Shown here: positions 1 to 6,973 of the stretch, in pieces
How positions within the stretch are numbered: the stretch's first letter is position 1
Layout of the letters: each line of letters begins with the position of its first letter
NCBI GenBank assembly: GCA_900549135.1
Contig: URNI01000057.1
Coordinates: 1-11,947, forward strand
From: an uncultured Collinsella sp.
GTDB lineage: Bacteria > Actinomycetota > Coriobacteriia > Coriobacteriales > Coriobacteriaceae
Direction of reading: 5' to 3'
Length of the DNA stretch: 11,947 nucleotides
Translations under genes and position numbers: made by a program
Notes under the pieces: generated by a model
What the model was told of the DNA's origin: nothing
Databases searched by the model: none
Seen by the model: only the letters and a program-made list of their open reading frames with translations

Positions 1-2213
1 AGCTCATCGCCGAGGGCAACCACCCGGATGTCTACGAGCTCGATGCCGCAAGCCGTACCGGCGTGGACAACGTGCGCGAGGAGATCATCAACTCCGTCAA
101 CTTTGCCCCAGTGCGCGGCAAGTACAAGATTTATATCATCGACGAGGTCCACATGCTCACGACGGCGGCGTTCAACGCGCTGCTCAAGACGCTTGAGGAG
201 CCGCCGGCACACGTGATCTTTGTGCTGTGCACCACCGACCCGCAAAAGATTCTGGAGACCATCCTCTCGCGCTGCCAGCGTTTCGATTTCCATCGCATCG
301 GCAACGAGGATATCGAGTATCGCCTGGCATACGTGTGCGAGCAGGAGGGCTTCGATTACGACGACGAGGCGCTGGCTATCGTGGCGCGCCATGCCAAGGG
401 CGGCATGCGCGACGCGCTGTCCACGCTGGAGCAGCTGAGCGTCTTTGGCAACGGTTCTGTGCATGCGGACGACGCCCGCTCGCTTTTGGGCGAGGTTTCG
501 GACCAGATCCTGGGCGAGTTTTCCCGCGCCATTGCCGATCGCGATGTTGCCGAGCTCTATGGACTGATTCGTGTGCAGGTCGAGGAGGGCAATGACCTGC
601 TTGAGCTGACGCGCGACCTGGTGGCGCATGTGCGTGACGTGTACGTTGCCTGCGTTGCCGGTGCCCGTGCCGAGCTGTTTGAGGGCGGCTCGGAGCAGGC
701 CGAGGCGCTTGCTGCCGAGGCCGCTGCCTTTGGCGAGCATCCTGCCGACCGCCTGGCCCGCGTGCTGACGGTGCTCGACGATGCCGCACTGGAGATGAGG
801 GGCGCGAGCGACGTGCGCCTGGTGCTCGAGATTGCCTGCACGCGTCTGGCGCGTCCCGAGGCTGATTTAACGATTGAGGCATTGGCCGAGCGCGTGGCGC
901 GTCTGGAGGCCATGGTTGCCAACGGCGCCGTGCCGGCGAGCGTGGCTGCTGCTCAGGCCGCCGCGCCTGCAGCATCCGTACCCGCTGCTGCCCAGCAGCC
1001 GACGCTCATTTCGGGCGCTCGTGCTGCTGCTCCGGCGGCATCCGCTGCCCCTGCTGCTACGTCCGCGCGCCAGGGTGGCATGCCTTGGGACCGCGGCGCT
1101 GCTGTTCCGACTGCCCAGCCTGCGCCCCGTTCTGCGTCCGTGTCAGCCTCCAAGCCTGCAGCGCCTGCGCCTCAGCCCGTTGCGGCCCCCGCGCCTGCCA
1201 CCGCTCCGGCACCTAAGCCCCAGCCCAACAATGCCGCCCAGGTTGCCGCCGCCGGTGCTGCCGAGACGCCCGCGGTCGAGGATGCCGGAGAGCTGCAGCG
1301 CAAATGGGCCGAGGTCGTCGAGCGTGTCAAGGCGCGTCAGGCTTCCTACGCAGGGCTTTTGCTCAACGCCCGCGCCACGGCCGACGACGGCTCCAAGCTT
1401 ACGGTCTCGTTCCCCGCGGGTTCGACTTTTGCCATTAAGATGCTCGGTCGCGCCGATACGCAGTCGGTGGTCCTGCCGACGGTCTGCGCGGTTTTCGGTC
1501 GTCGCACCGTCGACTATGTCCTGGATGGGGGTGGCACGCCGGCTCCTCAACATGAGGAGCATTCTCCATCTGCACGGGCTGCGGCATCTGCGGACCCGCA
1601 ACCCGTGTCCTCGGTGGCCCCTGCATCCTCGAGCGCCAGCGCGACGCAGCCAAAAGCGGCACCGGTAGCGGCACCGACCCCGTCGGTGCCTGAACCCGCT
1701 GCGCCCAAACCGGCTGCTCCGGTCTCCGCCTCCAAGCCCGCCGCCGCGTCTGCGCCCAAGTCATCCGATCTGGCTAAGGCTCCCTGGCTGCGCTCCGACA
1801 ACCCTGCCGGTGCTCCTGCCACGGGCAAGCTCCCGACCGAGCCCGCGCCCCGAGCGCCCGAGCGCACGTCCGCTCCCAAGGCTCAGCCGTCTGCGCAGGG
1901 TGCGCCGTGGGAATCCGAGCAGGTGCCCTACGACGATGCTATGGTCGGTGGTTTTGCTGCCGATGCCGGCGGGGACGATCTGCCCCCGTTCGACGTGCCG
2001 GGTGCGGCGTCCGCGACCAAGGCCGCTGCTGTGGCACCCGCAGCCTCTGCAAACGACGACGTCCCCGCCGCTCCCTGGGAATCCAATCCCGGTGCTGGCA
2101 GTCCCTTCGGCCATCAGGGCGCAGCCCCGAGCATCCCGCAGACCGAGGACGAGGCCAAGGCCCTCATCCGCAGCGTCTTTGGCCAGGCCACCATCTTCAA
2201 GCCGGTGGAGTAG
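1..2213 (+). CDS. dnaX: DNA polymerase III subunit tau (DnaX), 5'-truncated by the window edge
   Basis: This is the AAA+ clamp-loader subunit that loads the beta sliding clamp and ties polymerase to the replisome. The reading frame is open from position 3 and gives 736 visible residues. The Walker A loop and most of the zinc module lie upstream of the window. Seen here: Walker B DEVHML (about 141-158), the SRC arginine-finger motif (Arg codon 270-272) and the sensor-2 GGMRDALS motif (Arg codon 408-410). The collar domain follows, to about 900. A Pro/Ala-rich linker leads to a small folded domain (about 1290-1545, LQRKWAEVVERVKARQ onward) like the DnaX C-terminal domain of other Gram-positives. 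A second long Pro/Ala/Ser linker carries PW motifs and an acidic DDLPPF patch. The protein ends in a short conserved-looking segment (LIRSVFGQATIFKPVE). I see no A-AAA-AAG slippery site, so only the long form is expected. No terminator is evident in the 21 bp before the convergent gene. Confidence 0.95.
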   Translation, partial: LIAEGNHPDVYELDAASRTGVDNVREEIINSVNFAPVRGKYKIYIIDEVHMLTTAAFNALLKTLEEPPAHVIFVLCTTDPQKILETILSRCQRFDFHRIGNEDIEYRLAYVCEQEGFDYDDEALAIVARHAKGGMRDALSTLEQLSVFGNGSVHADDARSLLGEVSDQILGEFSRAIADRDVAELYGLIRVQVEEGNDLLELTRDLVAHVRDVYVACVAGARAELFEGGSEQAEALAAEAAAFGEHPADRLARVLTVLDDAALEMRGASDVRLVLEIACTRLARPEADLTIEALAERVARLEAMVANGAVPASVAAAQAAAPAASVPAAAQQPTLISGARAAAPAASAAPAATSARQGGMPWDRGAAVPTAQPAPRSASVSASKPAAPAPQPVAAPAPATAPAPKPQPNNAAQVAAAGAAETPAVEDAGELQRKWAEVVERVKARQASYAGLLLNARATADDGSKLTVSFPAGSTFAIKMLGRADTQSVVLPTVCAVFGRRTVDYVLDGGGTPAPQHEEHSPSARAAASADPQPVSSVAPASSSASATQPKAAPVAAPTPSVPEPAAPKPAAPVSASKPAAASAPKSSDLAKAPWLRSDNPAGAPATGKLPTEPAPRAPERTSAPKAQPSAQGAPWESEQVPYDDAMVGGFAADAGGDDLPPFDVPGAASATKAAAVAPAASANDDVPAAPWESNPGAGSPFGHQGAAPSIPQTEDEAKALIRSVFGQATIFKPVE

Positions 2214-2234
2214 CTGCGCAGGCGGGTATACTGC

Positions 2235-2708
2235 TCAAGAAGAGGACCCCTTGTCCGGGCGCATCTGTATTTCGGACATGTGTAGTGTGGTGCCGCGTAT
2301 GTCGCATTTGAGCAGACAGGTGCGTGACGGTCGGCCTAGGATGCTGAGGTCGATACGATACGTCGCATGGCTGTCCGTGTACTCGACTTGCTCGGCGTTA
2401 ATGGTTGCTCCGATTGCCAAATAAACGCCTAGCTCGGCATCGACAATCTTGAAGTCCTTTATCTTGACCTTGAACTCTTGATAGAGGGACGGGCTGTTGT
2501 AGTAGACGGTTCGGGTTCCGTCGGTGCACTCATCGGTCGTCTCCCATTTGACGACGGGCTGGTCCGAGCTGGCTATCAGCAGTTCTGCTCCAAAAGCTAT
2601 GGCATGGGTGATGACAACCAGCAATGTCCAGCCGACAAAGAGATAGAGAACCACATATGCAACGGGGTGTTTTGAGCGGATGTTTTGGAGCGCGTTGGGG
2701 GCATTCAT
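2235..2708 (-). CDS. Hypothetical membrane-anchored protein
   Basis: I do not recognise this 157-residue protein. A short polar N-terminus is followed by one strong hydrophobic segment (about residues 15-45, with VAYVVLYLFVGWTLLVVI), then a soluble region of about 110 residues rich in beta-type sequence. The basic residues before the helix (R11, K13) suggest the soluble part is outside the cell, but this is inference. It has two Cys pairs' worth of cysteines (one in ECTDG, one in RTCLLKC and its neighbour) but no catalytic motif I can name. The start is supported by a GGAGG Shine-Dalgarno about 6 nt upstream and a perfect TATAAT 35 bp upstream of the ATG. It converges on dnaX with a 21-bp gap. 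Its base composition is visibly lower in GC than dnaX or recR, and it interrupts the usual dnaX-ybaB adjacency, so it may be an accessory insertion. Confidence 0.75.
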   Translation of the reverse strand: MNAPNALQNIRSKHPVAYVVLYLFVGWTLLVVITHAIAFGAELLIASSDQPVVKWETTDECTDGTRTVYYNSPSLYQEFKVKIKDFKIVDAELGVYLAIGATINAEQVEYTDSHATYRIDLSILGRPSRTCLLKCDIRGTTLHMSEIQMRPDKGSSS

Positions 2709-2742
2709 GGGGCACCTCCAAATTACTATCTATGGCAATCAA

Positions 2743-2748
2743 ATTATA
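2743..2748 (-). promoter_or_regulatory. -10 element for the minus-strand membrane protein gene
   Basis: Read on the minus strand this is a perfect TATAAT. A transcription start about 7 nt downstream would give a leader of roughly 28 nt before the ATG at 2708. No good -35 match is seen at 17-18 bp spacing (AGGCGG or GAGGCG), so the element may need an activator or may be weak. Confidence 0.5.
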
Positions 2749-2757
2749 CCCTGCCGC

Positions 2758-2820
2758 CATGTGCGCCGCCTCGAGCAGCGGTTCGGCATTTAGCTATTTA
2801 GTGGCGCACATGAAATGCCG
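2758..2820. repeat. Two interleaved perfect inverted repeats
   Basis: CATGTGCGCC (2758-2767) is the exact reverse complement of GGCGCACATG (2803-2812). CGGCATTT (2784-2791) is the exact reverse complement of AAATGCCG (2813-2820). The order is A-B-A'-B', with A' and B' directly adjacent. The two pairings are therefore either mutually exclusive hairpins or a pseudoknot if transcribed, or binding sites at the DNA level. The block lies immediately upstream of the minus-strand -10 element. Confidence 0.6.
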
Positions 2821-2850
2821 GATTCGGCTCTACTAGATTGAGTGTGCGAT

Positions 2851-2885
2851 ATTATGCAACCTTGCATAATTCGACCTTGCATAAT
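2851..2885. repeat. Operator-like palindrome plus a third half-site
   Basis: ATTATGCAA (2851-2859), CC, TTGCATAAT (2862-2870) is a perfect 9-bp inverted repeat. The half-site with its preceding CC recurs exactly at 2875-2885, so TTGCATAAT is found at 2862 and 2877, a 15-bp step. This arrangement is typical of a dimeric regulator's site with an extra half-site. It lies between the divergent membrane-protein gene and ybaB, about 80-115 bp upstream of the candidate ybaB promoter. The regulator is unknown. Confidence 0.55.
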
Positions 2886-2963
2886 CTTTGAGTGCGGTTT
2901 GTATTGGAGGACATGTATATCGACTGAGGTAACACGTCCGCCCCGCTCTCTCGCCGCGCGCCG

Positions 2964-2972
2964 TGGTACGAT
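2964..2972 (+). promoter_or_regulatory. Candidate extended -10 promoter for ybaB-recR
   Basis: TGGTACGAT fits TGnTAnnnT, an extended -10. No convincing -35 is present, which extended -10 promoters tolerate. A start near 2979 would give a leader of about 70 nt before ybaB. The rest of the 2709-3047 intergenic region, apart from the repeats listed separately, shows no gene. Confidence 0.4.
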
Positions 2973-3047
2973 TTTTGAGTTTGAAAGTCCCGCCGTGCTC
3001 CGGCTGCCCTTGCAGCTTGTCGCGCGGCCGCACGTAAAGGAGCCATC

Positions 3048-3368
3048 ATGGCCGGTATGAACATGCAGCAGATGATGAAGCAGGCTCGCAAGATGCAGGA
3101 GCAGCTTGCCGCCGCGCAGGAGAACCTCAAGTCCCAGACCGTCGACGCCTCTGCCGGCGGCGGTATGGTCAAGGTGACCGTCAGCGGCGAGATGGAGCTC
3201 GTCAACCTCACCATCGACCCCGATGCCCTCGATCCCGAGGATGTCGATATGCTGCAGGACATGATCATGGCTGCCGTCAACGAGGCCGTCCGCGGCGTCA
3301 ACGAGCTCGCCAACAAGCAGATGGGCGCCATCACCGGCGGCCTCAACATCCCGGGCATGCCGTTCTAA
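3048..3368 (+). CDS. ybaB: YbaB/EbfC family nucleoid-associated protein
   Basis: This 106-residue protein belongs to the small DNA-binding YbaB/EbfC family, dimeric proteins that bind DNA and are usually encoded next to recR. The sequence shows the family layout: a Met/Gln-rich N-terminal helix (MNMQQMMKQARKMQEQL), a central beta region with GGGMVKVTVSGEMELVNLTIDP, then a helical region (DMLQDMIMAAVNEAVRGVNELANKQM) and a Gly/Met-rich tail. The length is normal for the family. The ATG has an AAAGGAG Shine-Dalgarno at 3036-3042, 5 nt upstream. It is 13 nt from recR, so the two are probably co-transcribed. The family's precise cellular role is still poorly settled; a link to recombination or nucleoid structure is inferred from its constant association with recR. 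Confidence 0.95.
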   Translation: MAGMNMQQMMKQARKMQEQLAAAQENLKSQTVDASAGGGMVKVTVSGEMELVNLTIDPDALDPEDVDMLQDMIMAAVNEAVRGVNELANKQMGAITGGLNIPGMPF

Positions 3369-3381
3369 GACACGCATATAT

Positions 3382-3978
3382 ATGAGTGCGAATCACAGTC
3401 TGCAAAAACTGCTCGATGAGCTGGGCCGTCTGCCGGGCATTGGTCCCAAGTCGGCCCAGCGCATCGCCTATTACCTGCTCGAGGCCGATGCCGAGGAGGC
3501 CCGCCGCCTGGCCGAGGCCATCCTGGAGGTCAAGCAGGAGGTCCACTTTTGCAGTCGTTGCTTTAACTACGCCACGGCCGATGAGTGCTCCATCTGCCAG
3601 GACCCGATGCGCGACACCACTCGCATTTGCGTTGTGGGCGAGCCGCGCGACGTCCAGGCGATCGAGCGCACGGGCAGCTACCACGGCCTCTACCACGTAT
3701 TGGGCGGTGTGATCAGCCCCATGGACAAGATTGGCCCCGAGCAGCTGCACATTCGAGAGCTGCTGGCACGCTTGGGCCACGAGGACATCCACGAGGTCAT
3801 CATCGCCACCAACCCCAATATTGAGGGCGAGACCACGGCGAGCTACCTGGCCCGCACTATCAAGCCGCTGGGCGTCGAGGTATCGCGTCTGGCAAGCGGC
3901 CTTCCCGTGGGCGGCGACCTGGAGTATGCCGACGAGCTTACGCTTGGGCGCGCCATCGAGGCCCGTCGCGCGATTTAG
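3382..3978 (+). CDS. recR: Recombination mediator protein RecR
   Basis: RecR acts with RecO (and RecF) to load RecA on gapped single-stranded DNA during recombinational repair. The 198-residue length is standard. The domains are in the expected order: helix-hairpin-helix near the N-terminus (LGRLPGIGPKSAQRIAYYLL, about 14-33), a four-cysteine zinc finger (C57, C60, C69, C72), a Toprim domain (about 80-175, starting ICVVGEPRDV and including the acidic NIEGE segment), and the C-terminal LASGLPVGGDLEYADE segment that precedes the final helix. All key residues look intact. The Shine-Dalgarno is weak (TAAGA around the ybaB stop), so translation probably depends partly on coupling to ybaB, 13 nt upstream. 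No classical terminator follows directly; a hairpin without a T-run lies 37 nt after the stop. Confidence 0.97.
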   Translation: MSANHSLQKLLDELGRLPGIGPKSAQRIAYYLLEADAEEARRLAEAILEVKQEVHFCSRCFNYATADECSICQDPMRDTTRICVVGEPRDVQAIERTGSYHGLYHVLGGVISPMDKIGPEQLHIRELLARLGHEDIHEVIIATNPNIEGETTASYLARTIKPLGVEVSRLASGLPVGGDLEYADELTLGRAIEARRAI

Positions 3979-4015
3979 GTGGCGAGCCTGCTCCTGCCGT
4001 ATGTTTTCCTCGCGA

Positions 4016-4045
4016 CGCACGGGGTAGTCATAATTTCCCCGTGCG
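4016..4045. repeat. 9-bp perfect stem-loop downstream of recR
   Basis: CGCACGGGG (4016-4024) pairs exactly with CCCCGTGCG (4037-4045) around a 12-nt AT-rich loop. No T-run follows, so it is not a classical intrinsic terminator. It may protect the 3' end of the recR message, act with Rho, or be a protein site. Its place 37 nt after the recR stop favours a 3'-end role. Confidence 0.45.
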
Positions 4046-4056
4046 ACTGTGAGTTT

Positions 4057-4139
4057 GTTGTGCAACAAAGATGCTTCGTATCCGCTTATCGCATGGATGC
4101 TTCCGCTCGCATCCTTAATTTGCCCATTCGTTGCGCAAC
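4057..4139. promoter_or_regulatory. Pair of GTTGYGCAAC palindromes, candidate operators
   Basis: GTTGTGCAAC (4057-4066, extended by outer bases to TTTGTTG-TG-CAACAAA, 4054-4069) and GTTGCGCAAC (4130-4139) are nearly identical 10-bp palindromes. Their centres are 73 bp apart, close to seven helical turns. The second overlaps the expected -35 position of the candidate promoter for the 4224 gene. This would suit a repressor that bridges two sites. The binding protein is not known. Confidence 0.45.
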
Positions 4140-4152
4140 CTTTTGGGTTCGC

Positions 4153-4161
4153 TGATACACT
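4153..4161 (+). promoter_or_regulatory. Candidate extended -10 promoter of the kinase/FHA module
   Basis: TGATACACT matches TGnTAnnnT. A TTGCGC -35-like hexamer at 4131-4136 sits at a long 19-bp spacing, within the second palindrome. A start around 4168 would place the terminator-like hairpin at 4182-4208 inside the leader. Confidence 0.4.
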
Positions 4162-4181
4162 CAAATATGGATTTGAATGAA

Positions 4182-4208
4182 TGCGCCGCTCCCAAGCGGC
4201 GTGTTTTT
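4182..4208 (+). terminator. Terminator-like hairpin directly before a Shine-Dalgarno (possible attenuator)
   Basis: CGCCGCT (4184-4190), a CCCA loop and AGCGGCG (4195-4201) form 7 Watson-Crick pairs, extended by wobble pairs, followed by TGTTTTTG. This is a good intrinsic terminator shape. It ends 4 nt before the GGAGGA Shine-Dalgarno of the 4224 gene. It either terminates the ybaB-recR transcript, 200 bp late, or attenuates the downstream module. Confidence 0.6.
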
Positions 4209-4223
4209 GTTGGAGGAGAACGC

Positions 4224-5129
4224 ATGCGGCCCGGTGGCACTCAGACAAAGCGCGGCGCCGCGGTGCGCATGCGGCGCCGACTGGGCTTGGCGCCGCGGGC
4301 GTACGCACTGCTGTCTTGCTCGCTGGTGCTGGTCATAGCTGGCGTTTCTGCCTATGGCATGACCGTGCCGTCCATGATGCAGGCGCATGCCGCACGCGAA
4401 CCGCGCGTGGGGCATGAGGTCAAAAGTGATTTGGGTACCACGACTGGATATGCTTGGGCAAGTGTGGTCGCGCATATTGTGTTTGGCACCGACGATGCGG
4501 ACGGCGCCGAGGCCCCGGACAACGAAGTCACGCTTGCCAATGGCAAAACCATCGTGCTCACCAACACCAAGATCATCGATCGGTTGTCCAACAATAGCGT
4601 GGCGGCAACGGTGAATAAGGTCGAGCAGCAGAAGGAGCAGGACGCCCAGCAGTCCGGAAAGCCCGGTAGCTCGGATACTTCTGGCTCCGGCTCGAATTCG
4701 TCGAGTTCGAGCGGCGGCTCTGGGTCGGGCTCCTCTACCGGAGGGTCTGGAAATGGCGGCTCGACGGGCGGCAACACTGACAACGATGCAAACTCCGGTG
4801 GCCTTTCCGCTGCTGAGGAAGAGAGCATTCACAGTTGGCTTGTGACCAAGTACAACATGCTCGACGGCTACGTTTCTCGTGCCAATGACGTGGTCTCGAC
4901 CTATAACTCTACGGGAGATCCCAGGCCGTGCGACAGCCTGGTCGGGGAGATGTTTGTCATTCGAGCCGAGTTCGGTCGTCAGACATTCTCGCCCCGGTCA
5001 AAGTGGTATCAGCAGTATGCCAATCTGTGGGGCTGTTACACCAACCTATGTCAATGGGTCGGCCATTACGGCGATGATGACGTCGCACTCGGTAACTTCA
5101 ACAATAACGTGGCGGCGCTTGCCCTATGA
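4224..5129 (+). CDS. Membrane-anchored extracytoplasmic protein with Ser/Gly-rich linker
   Basis: I do not recognise this 301-residue protein. The basic N-terminus (MRRRLGLAPR, 16-25) and one hydrophobic helix (about 27-46) predict an N-in anchor with the remainder outside the cell. A region of about 95 residues follows, then a Ser/Gly/Asn low-complexity linker (about 144-193). The C-terminal domain (about 194-301) is rich in Trp, Tyr and Asn, with C236, C271 and C276. No enzyme motif or sorting signal is visible. The ATG at 4224 is chosen because GGAGGA lies 6 nt upstream; in-frame ATGs at 4131 and 4167 lack one, and 4167 falls at the predicted transcript start. The stop overlaps the kinase start (ATGA), so it is translationally coupled to the kinase. 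It could be the sensor or a target of that kinase's pathway; this is inference from position only. Confidence 0.8.
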   Translation: MRPGGTQTKRGAAVRMRRRLGLAPRAYALLSCSLVLVIAGVSAYGMTVPSMMQAHAAREPRVGHEVKSDLGTTTGYAWASVVAHIVFGTDDADGAEAPDNEVTLANGKTIVLTNTKIIDRLSNNSVAATVNKVEQQKEQDAQQSGKPGSSDTSGSGSNSSSSSGGSGSGSSTGGSGNGGSTGGNTDNDANSGGLSAAEEESIHSWLVTKYNMLDGYVSRANDVVSTYNSTGDPRPCDSLVGEMFVIRAEFGRQTFSPRSKWYQQYANLWGCYTNLCQWVGHYGDDDVALGNFNNNVAALAL

Positions 5130-6970
5130 TGACCGATCTTGCATCCACCACACCACAATCGCTCGGTCGCGATTCCATGGTCGGCCTGCGCCTGGCGCGT
5201 GTCGACGGGTTTGAGCCGGCCATTGCGCTCGGTCAGGACGAACTGCCTGCCTATCTGCGTCGTTTTACGATGCTGTTTGCCGACGAAGCCACCATGCGCC
5301 GTGGCGGTATCGGCCGCGTGACGCGTGCCGTCAACGCCCAAGGCGAGGCCGTGGCACTCAAGCAGCTCATCTTGCCGACGCGCGATGAGTTTGACGACGA
5401 TGCAGCTCACGAGGCGCTGGTCGCCAAGTTCAAGGCGGCGTTTCGGGAGGAATACGAATGCCATCGCGCCCTTTCGGGTCTTAAGGGCTTTCCCCGCCTC
5501 TATGGCTGGGGCGAGGTCGACGGTGTGCCTGCAATTGTCATGGAATGGGTCGAGGGCGAGACGCTTGCCCGCTTGCGTTCGCGACTCGCCGTGGACGATG
5601 CCGGACGCCTGTCGCCGCTTGTGGCGGCGCGTCTGGGTCGCGACCTGTTTGATCTGCTCTGCCGTATGAGCCTGGTGGGTGAGGGCTTTGTCCATCGCGA
5701 TATCTCGCCCGCTAATATTATGGTGCGTACGGCGCGTCTACCGCTTGACCGGCAGCTTGCCGAGGGCACCTTTGACCTGTGCCTGATCGACTTTGGCTCG
5801 TCGCTGGCGCTCGAGCCCGCCTCTGCGGTGGCGGGAACCGGCGGCAAGGAGTCCTTTACAGAGCGCTACGCCACGTTGCGCCGCGCGACGGTTGCCTACG
5901 CTCCGCCTGAGATGCTCACCGACGATATTCCCGATCTGCGCGCTTTGCGTATGTCGCCGGCGATTGACGTCTATGCCGCGGCAAGCACGGTTTACGAGCT
6001 CATTGCCGGCGTCGCGCCATACGAAGCCGCGCCGAGCACTTCGGGCACCTCGGGTTCGCGCAAAAAGACGCGCGACATCGCGAGCCCCTACCGTCTCAAG
6101 ATGGACACGCGGCCCGACTATCCCATTGGTGCCCATGCGCCCGGTTGTGATTTGGCTCAGCTGCTTCGTCGTGAGCCCGATGTGGCGCTCGCCGCGGCCG
6201 AGCAGGCCCAGCAGCTAGGGCTTGAGCCGGATTCCGAAGAGCTACGCGATGCGCTGGCGTTTGTCGATGCCCAGCTGTTCGACGTGGTGATGGCCTGTCT
6301 GTCCAGCCATCAAAAAGATCGTCCCGAGCCGGCGGCGGTCGAGGCGGCGCTCTCGGCGTTTTGTGACCACTATGCGCAAAATGTCGGTCGTTCGCTCCGC
6401 GGCGAGCCGCTCACGCCGTGCCCCATGGATGCGTCTGGCCGTGCGGTTCGTCGCGCGCTGATGGTCGGCGCGACGGTCGTCTGTGGCGTGGTTTGGGCTG
6501 TGGTCGTGGTTTCGGCCGCGCTGCTGGCGTCGGGCGCTCGCGTGACGGCGACTTTGGGATCGCTCGTGTGGTCTGGGTCGCTACCGGGTATTATTGCCGC
6601 ACTGGCGTTGGCGCTGCCAGGCATAGCCGGCGTTGCCGCGGGGGCACTTGCGCGCGATCGGCGCTTGGGGTTCCTGCAGGGCGTGCTTGCGCTTTCTGCC
6701 TGCGAGGTTCCGGTGCTGGTTGTGGCTGCATGTAGCGTATTTTCCCAACGCGCCATGATGGGCGGCCTTGTTGCCGCTCTGGTTGCAACCTATACGCTTA
6801 CGTGGTTTTTGCTTGCGATGGGCTTTGCCTTTGAACTTCCCGTTTCGGCACCGCGACGCACAAAAGCCCAGATGGCGGCTCCGCTTGCCGGTGGAGCCGC
6901 AGCTGCCCGTACTTTTGGCGGACCTGTCGAAGTATCGTCCGATTCTATTTCTACGACCAAGGAGGCCTAG
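5126..6970 (+). CDS. Hanks-type Ser/Thr protein kinase with C-terminal membrane domain
   Basis: This 614-residue protein would phosphorylate Ser/Thr residues of cytoplasmic targets from the membrane. The kinase motifs are in order: a Gly-rich loop (RGGIGRV, 59-65), the VALK lysine (K79), a probable helix-C glutamate (E108/E109), catalytic loop HRDISPAN (D192, N197), IDFGS magnesium loop (D222-G224) and APPE (259-262). All catalytic residues are present, so it should be active. In the catalytic loop the usual Lys two residues after Asp is replaced by Ser (HRDIS rather than HRDLK), as in some other bacterial kinases. Four hydrophobic segments follow (about 444-469, 478-508, 514-538, 545-569) and a Ser/Thr-rich tail. 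There is no extracellular PASTA or sensor domain; only short loops are exposed. The start overlaps the previous stop (ATGATGA; 5129 is an alternative start). The FHA gene begins 3 nt after the stop. Confidence 0.9.
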   Translation: MMTDLASTTPQSLGRDSMVGLRLARVDGFEPAIALGQDELPAYLRRFTMLFADEATMRRGGIGRVTRAVNAQGEAVALKQLILPTRDEFDDDAAHEALVAKFKAAFREEYECHRALSGLKGFPRLYGWGEVDGVPAIVMEWVEGETLARLRSRLAVDDAGRLSPLVAARLGRDLFDLLCRMSLVGEGFVHRDISPANIMVRTARLPLDRQLAEGTFDLCLIDFGSSLALEPASAVAGTGGKESFTERYATLRRATVAYAPPEMLTDDIPDLRALRMSPAIDVYAAASTVYELIAGVAPYEAAPSTSGTSGSRKKTRDIASPYRLKMDTRPDYPIGAHAPGCDLAQLLRREPDVALAAAEQAQQLGLEPDSEELRDALAFVDAQLFDVVMACLSSHQKDRPEPAAVEAALSAFCDHYAQNVGRSLRGEPLTPCPMDASGRAVRRALMVGATVVCGVVWAVVVVSAALLASGARVTATLGSLVWSGSLPGIIAALALALPGIAGVAAGALARDRRLGFLQGVLALSACEVPVLVVAACSVFSQRAMMGGLVAALVATYTLTWFLLAMGFAFELPVSAPRRTKAQMAAPLAGGAAAARTFGGPVEVSSDSISTTKEA

Positions 6971-6973
6971 GTC

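Noticed and set aside
1050..2213. Programmed frameshift producing a short gamma form of DnaX
   Set aside because: No A-AAA-AAG-type slippery heptamer with a stimulatory hairpin was found in the visible part.
2709..3047. SRP RNA or tRNA gene between dnaX and ybaB
   Set aside because: The conserved SRP GGAAG/GCAGC loop and tRNA T-loop signatures are absent.
4131..4223. Longer N-terminus for the anchored protein from 4131 or 4167
   Set aside because: Neither start has a Shine-Dalgarno, and the extension runs through the promoter and the terminator-like hairpin.
3343..4308. A 321-residue minus-strand open frame over recR and the intergenic region
   Set aside because: It overlaps the whole of recR, whose domains are intact, and has no recognisable domain of its own.
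4308..4330. Possible lipobox (LLSC) in the anchored protein
   Set aside because: The hydrophobic stretch follows the cysteine rather than preceding it, so it is a membrane helix and not a lipoprotein signal.
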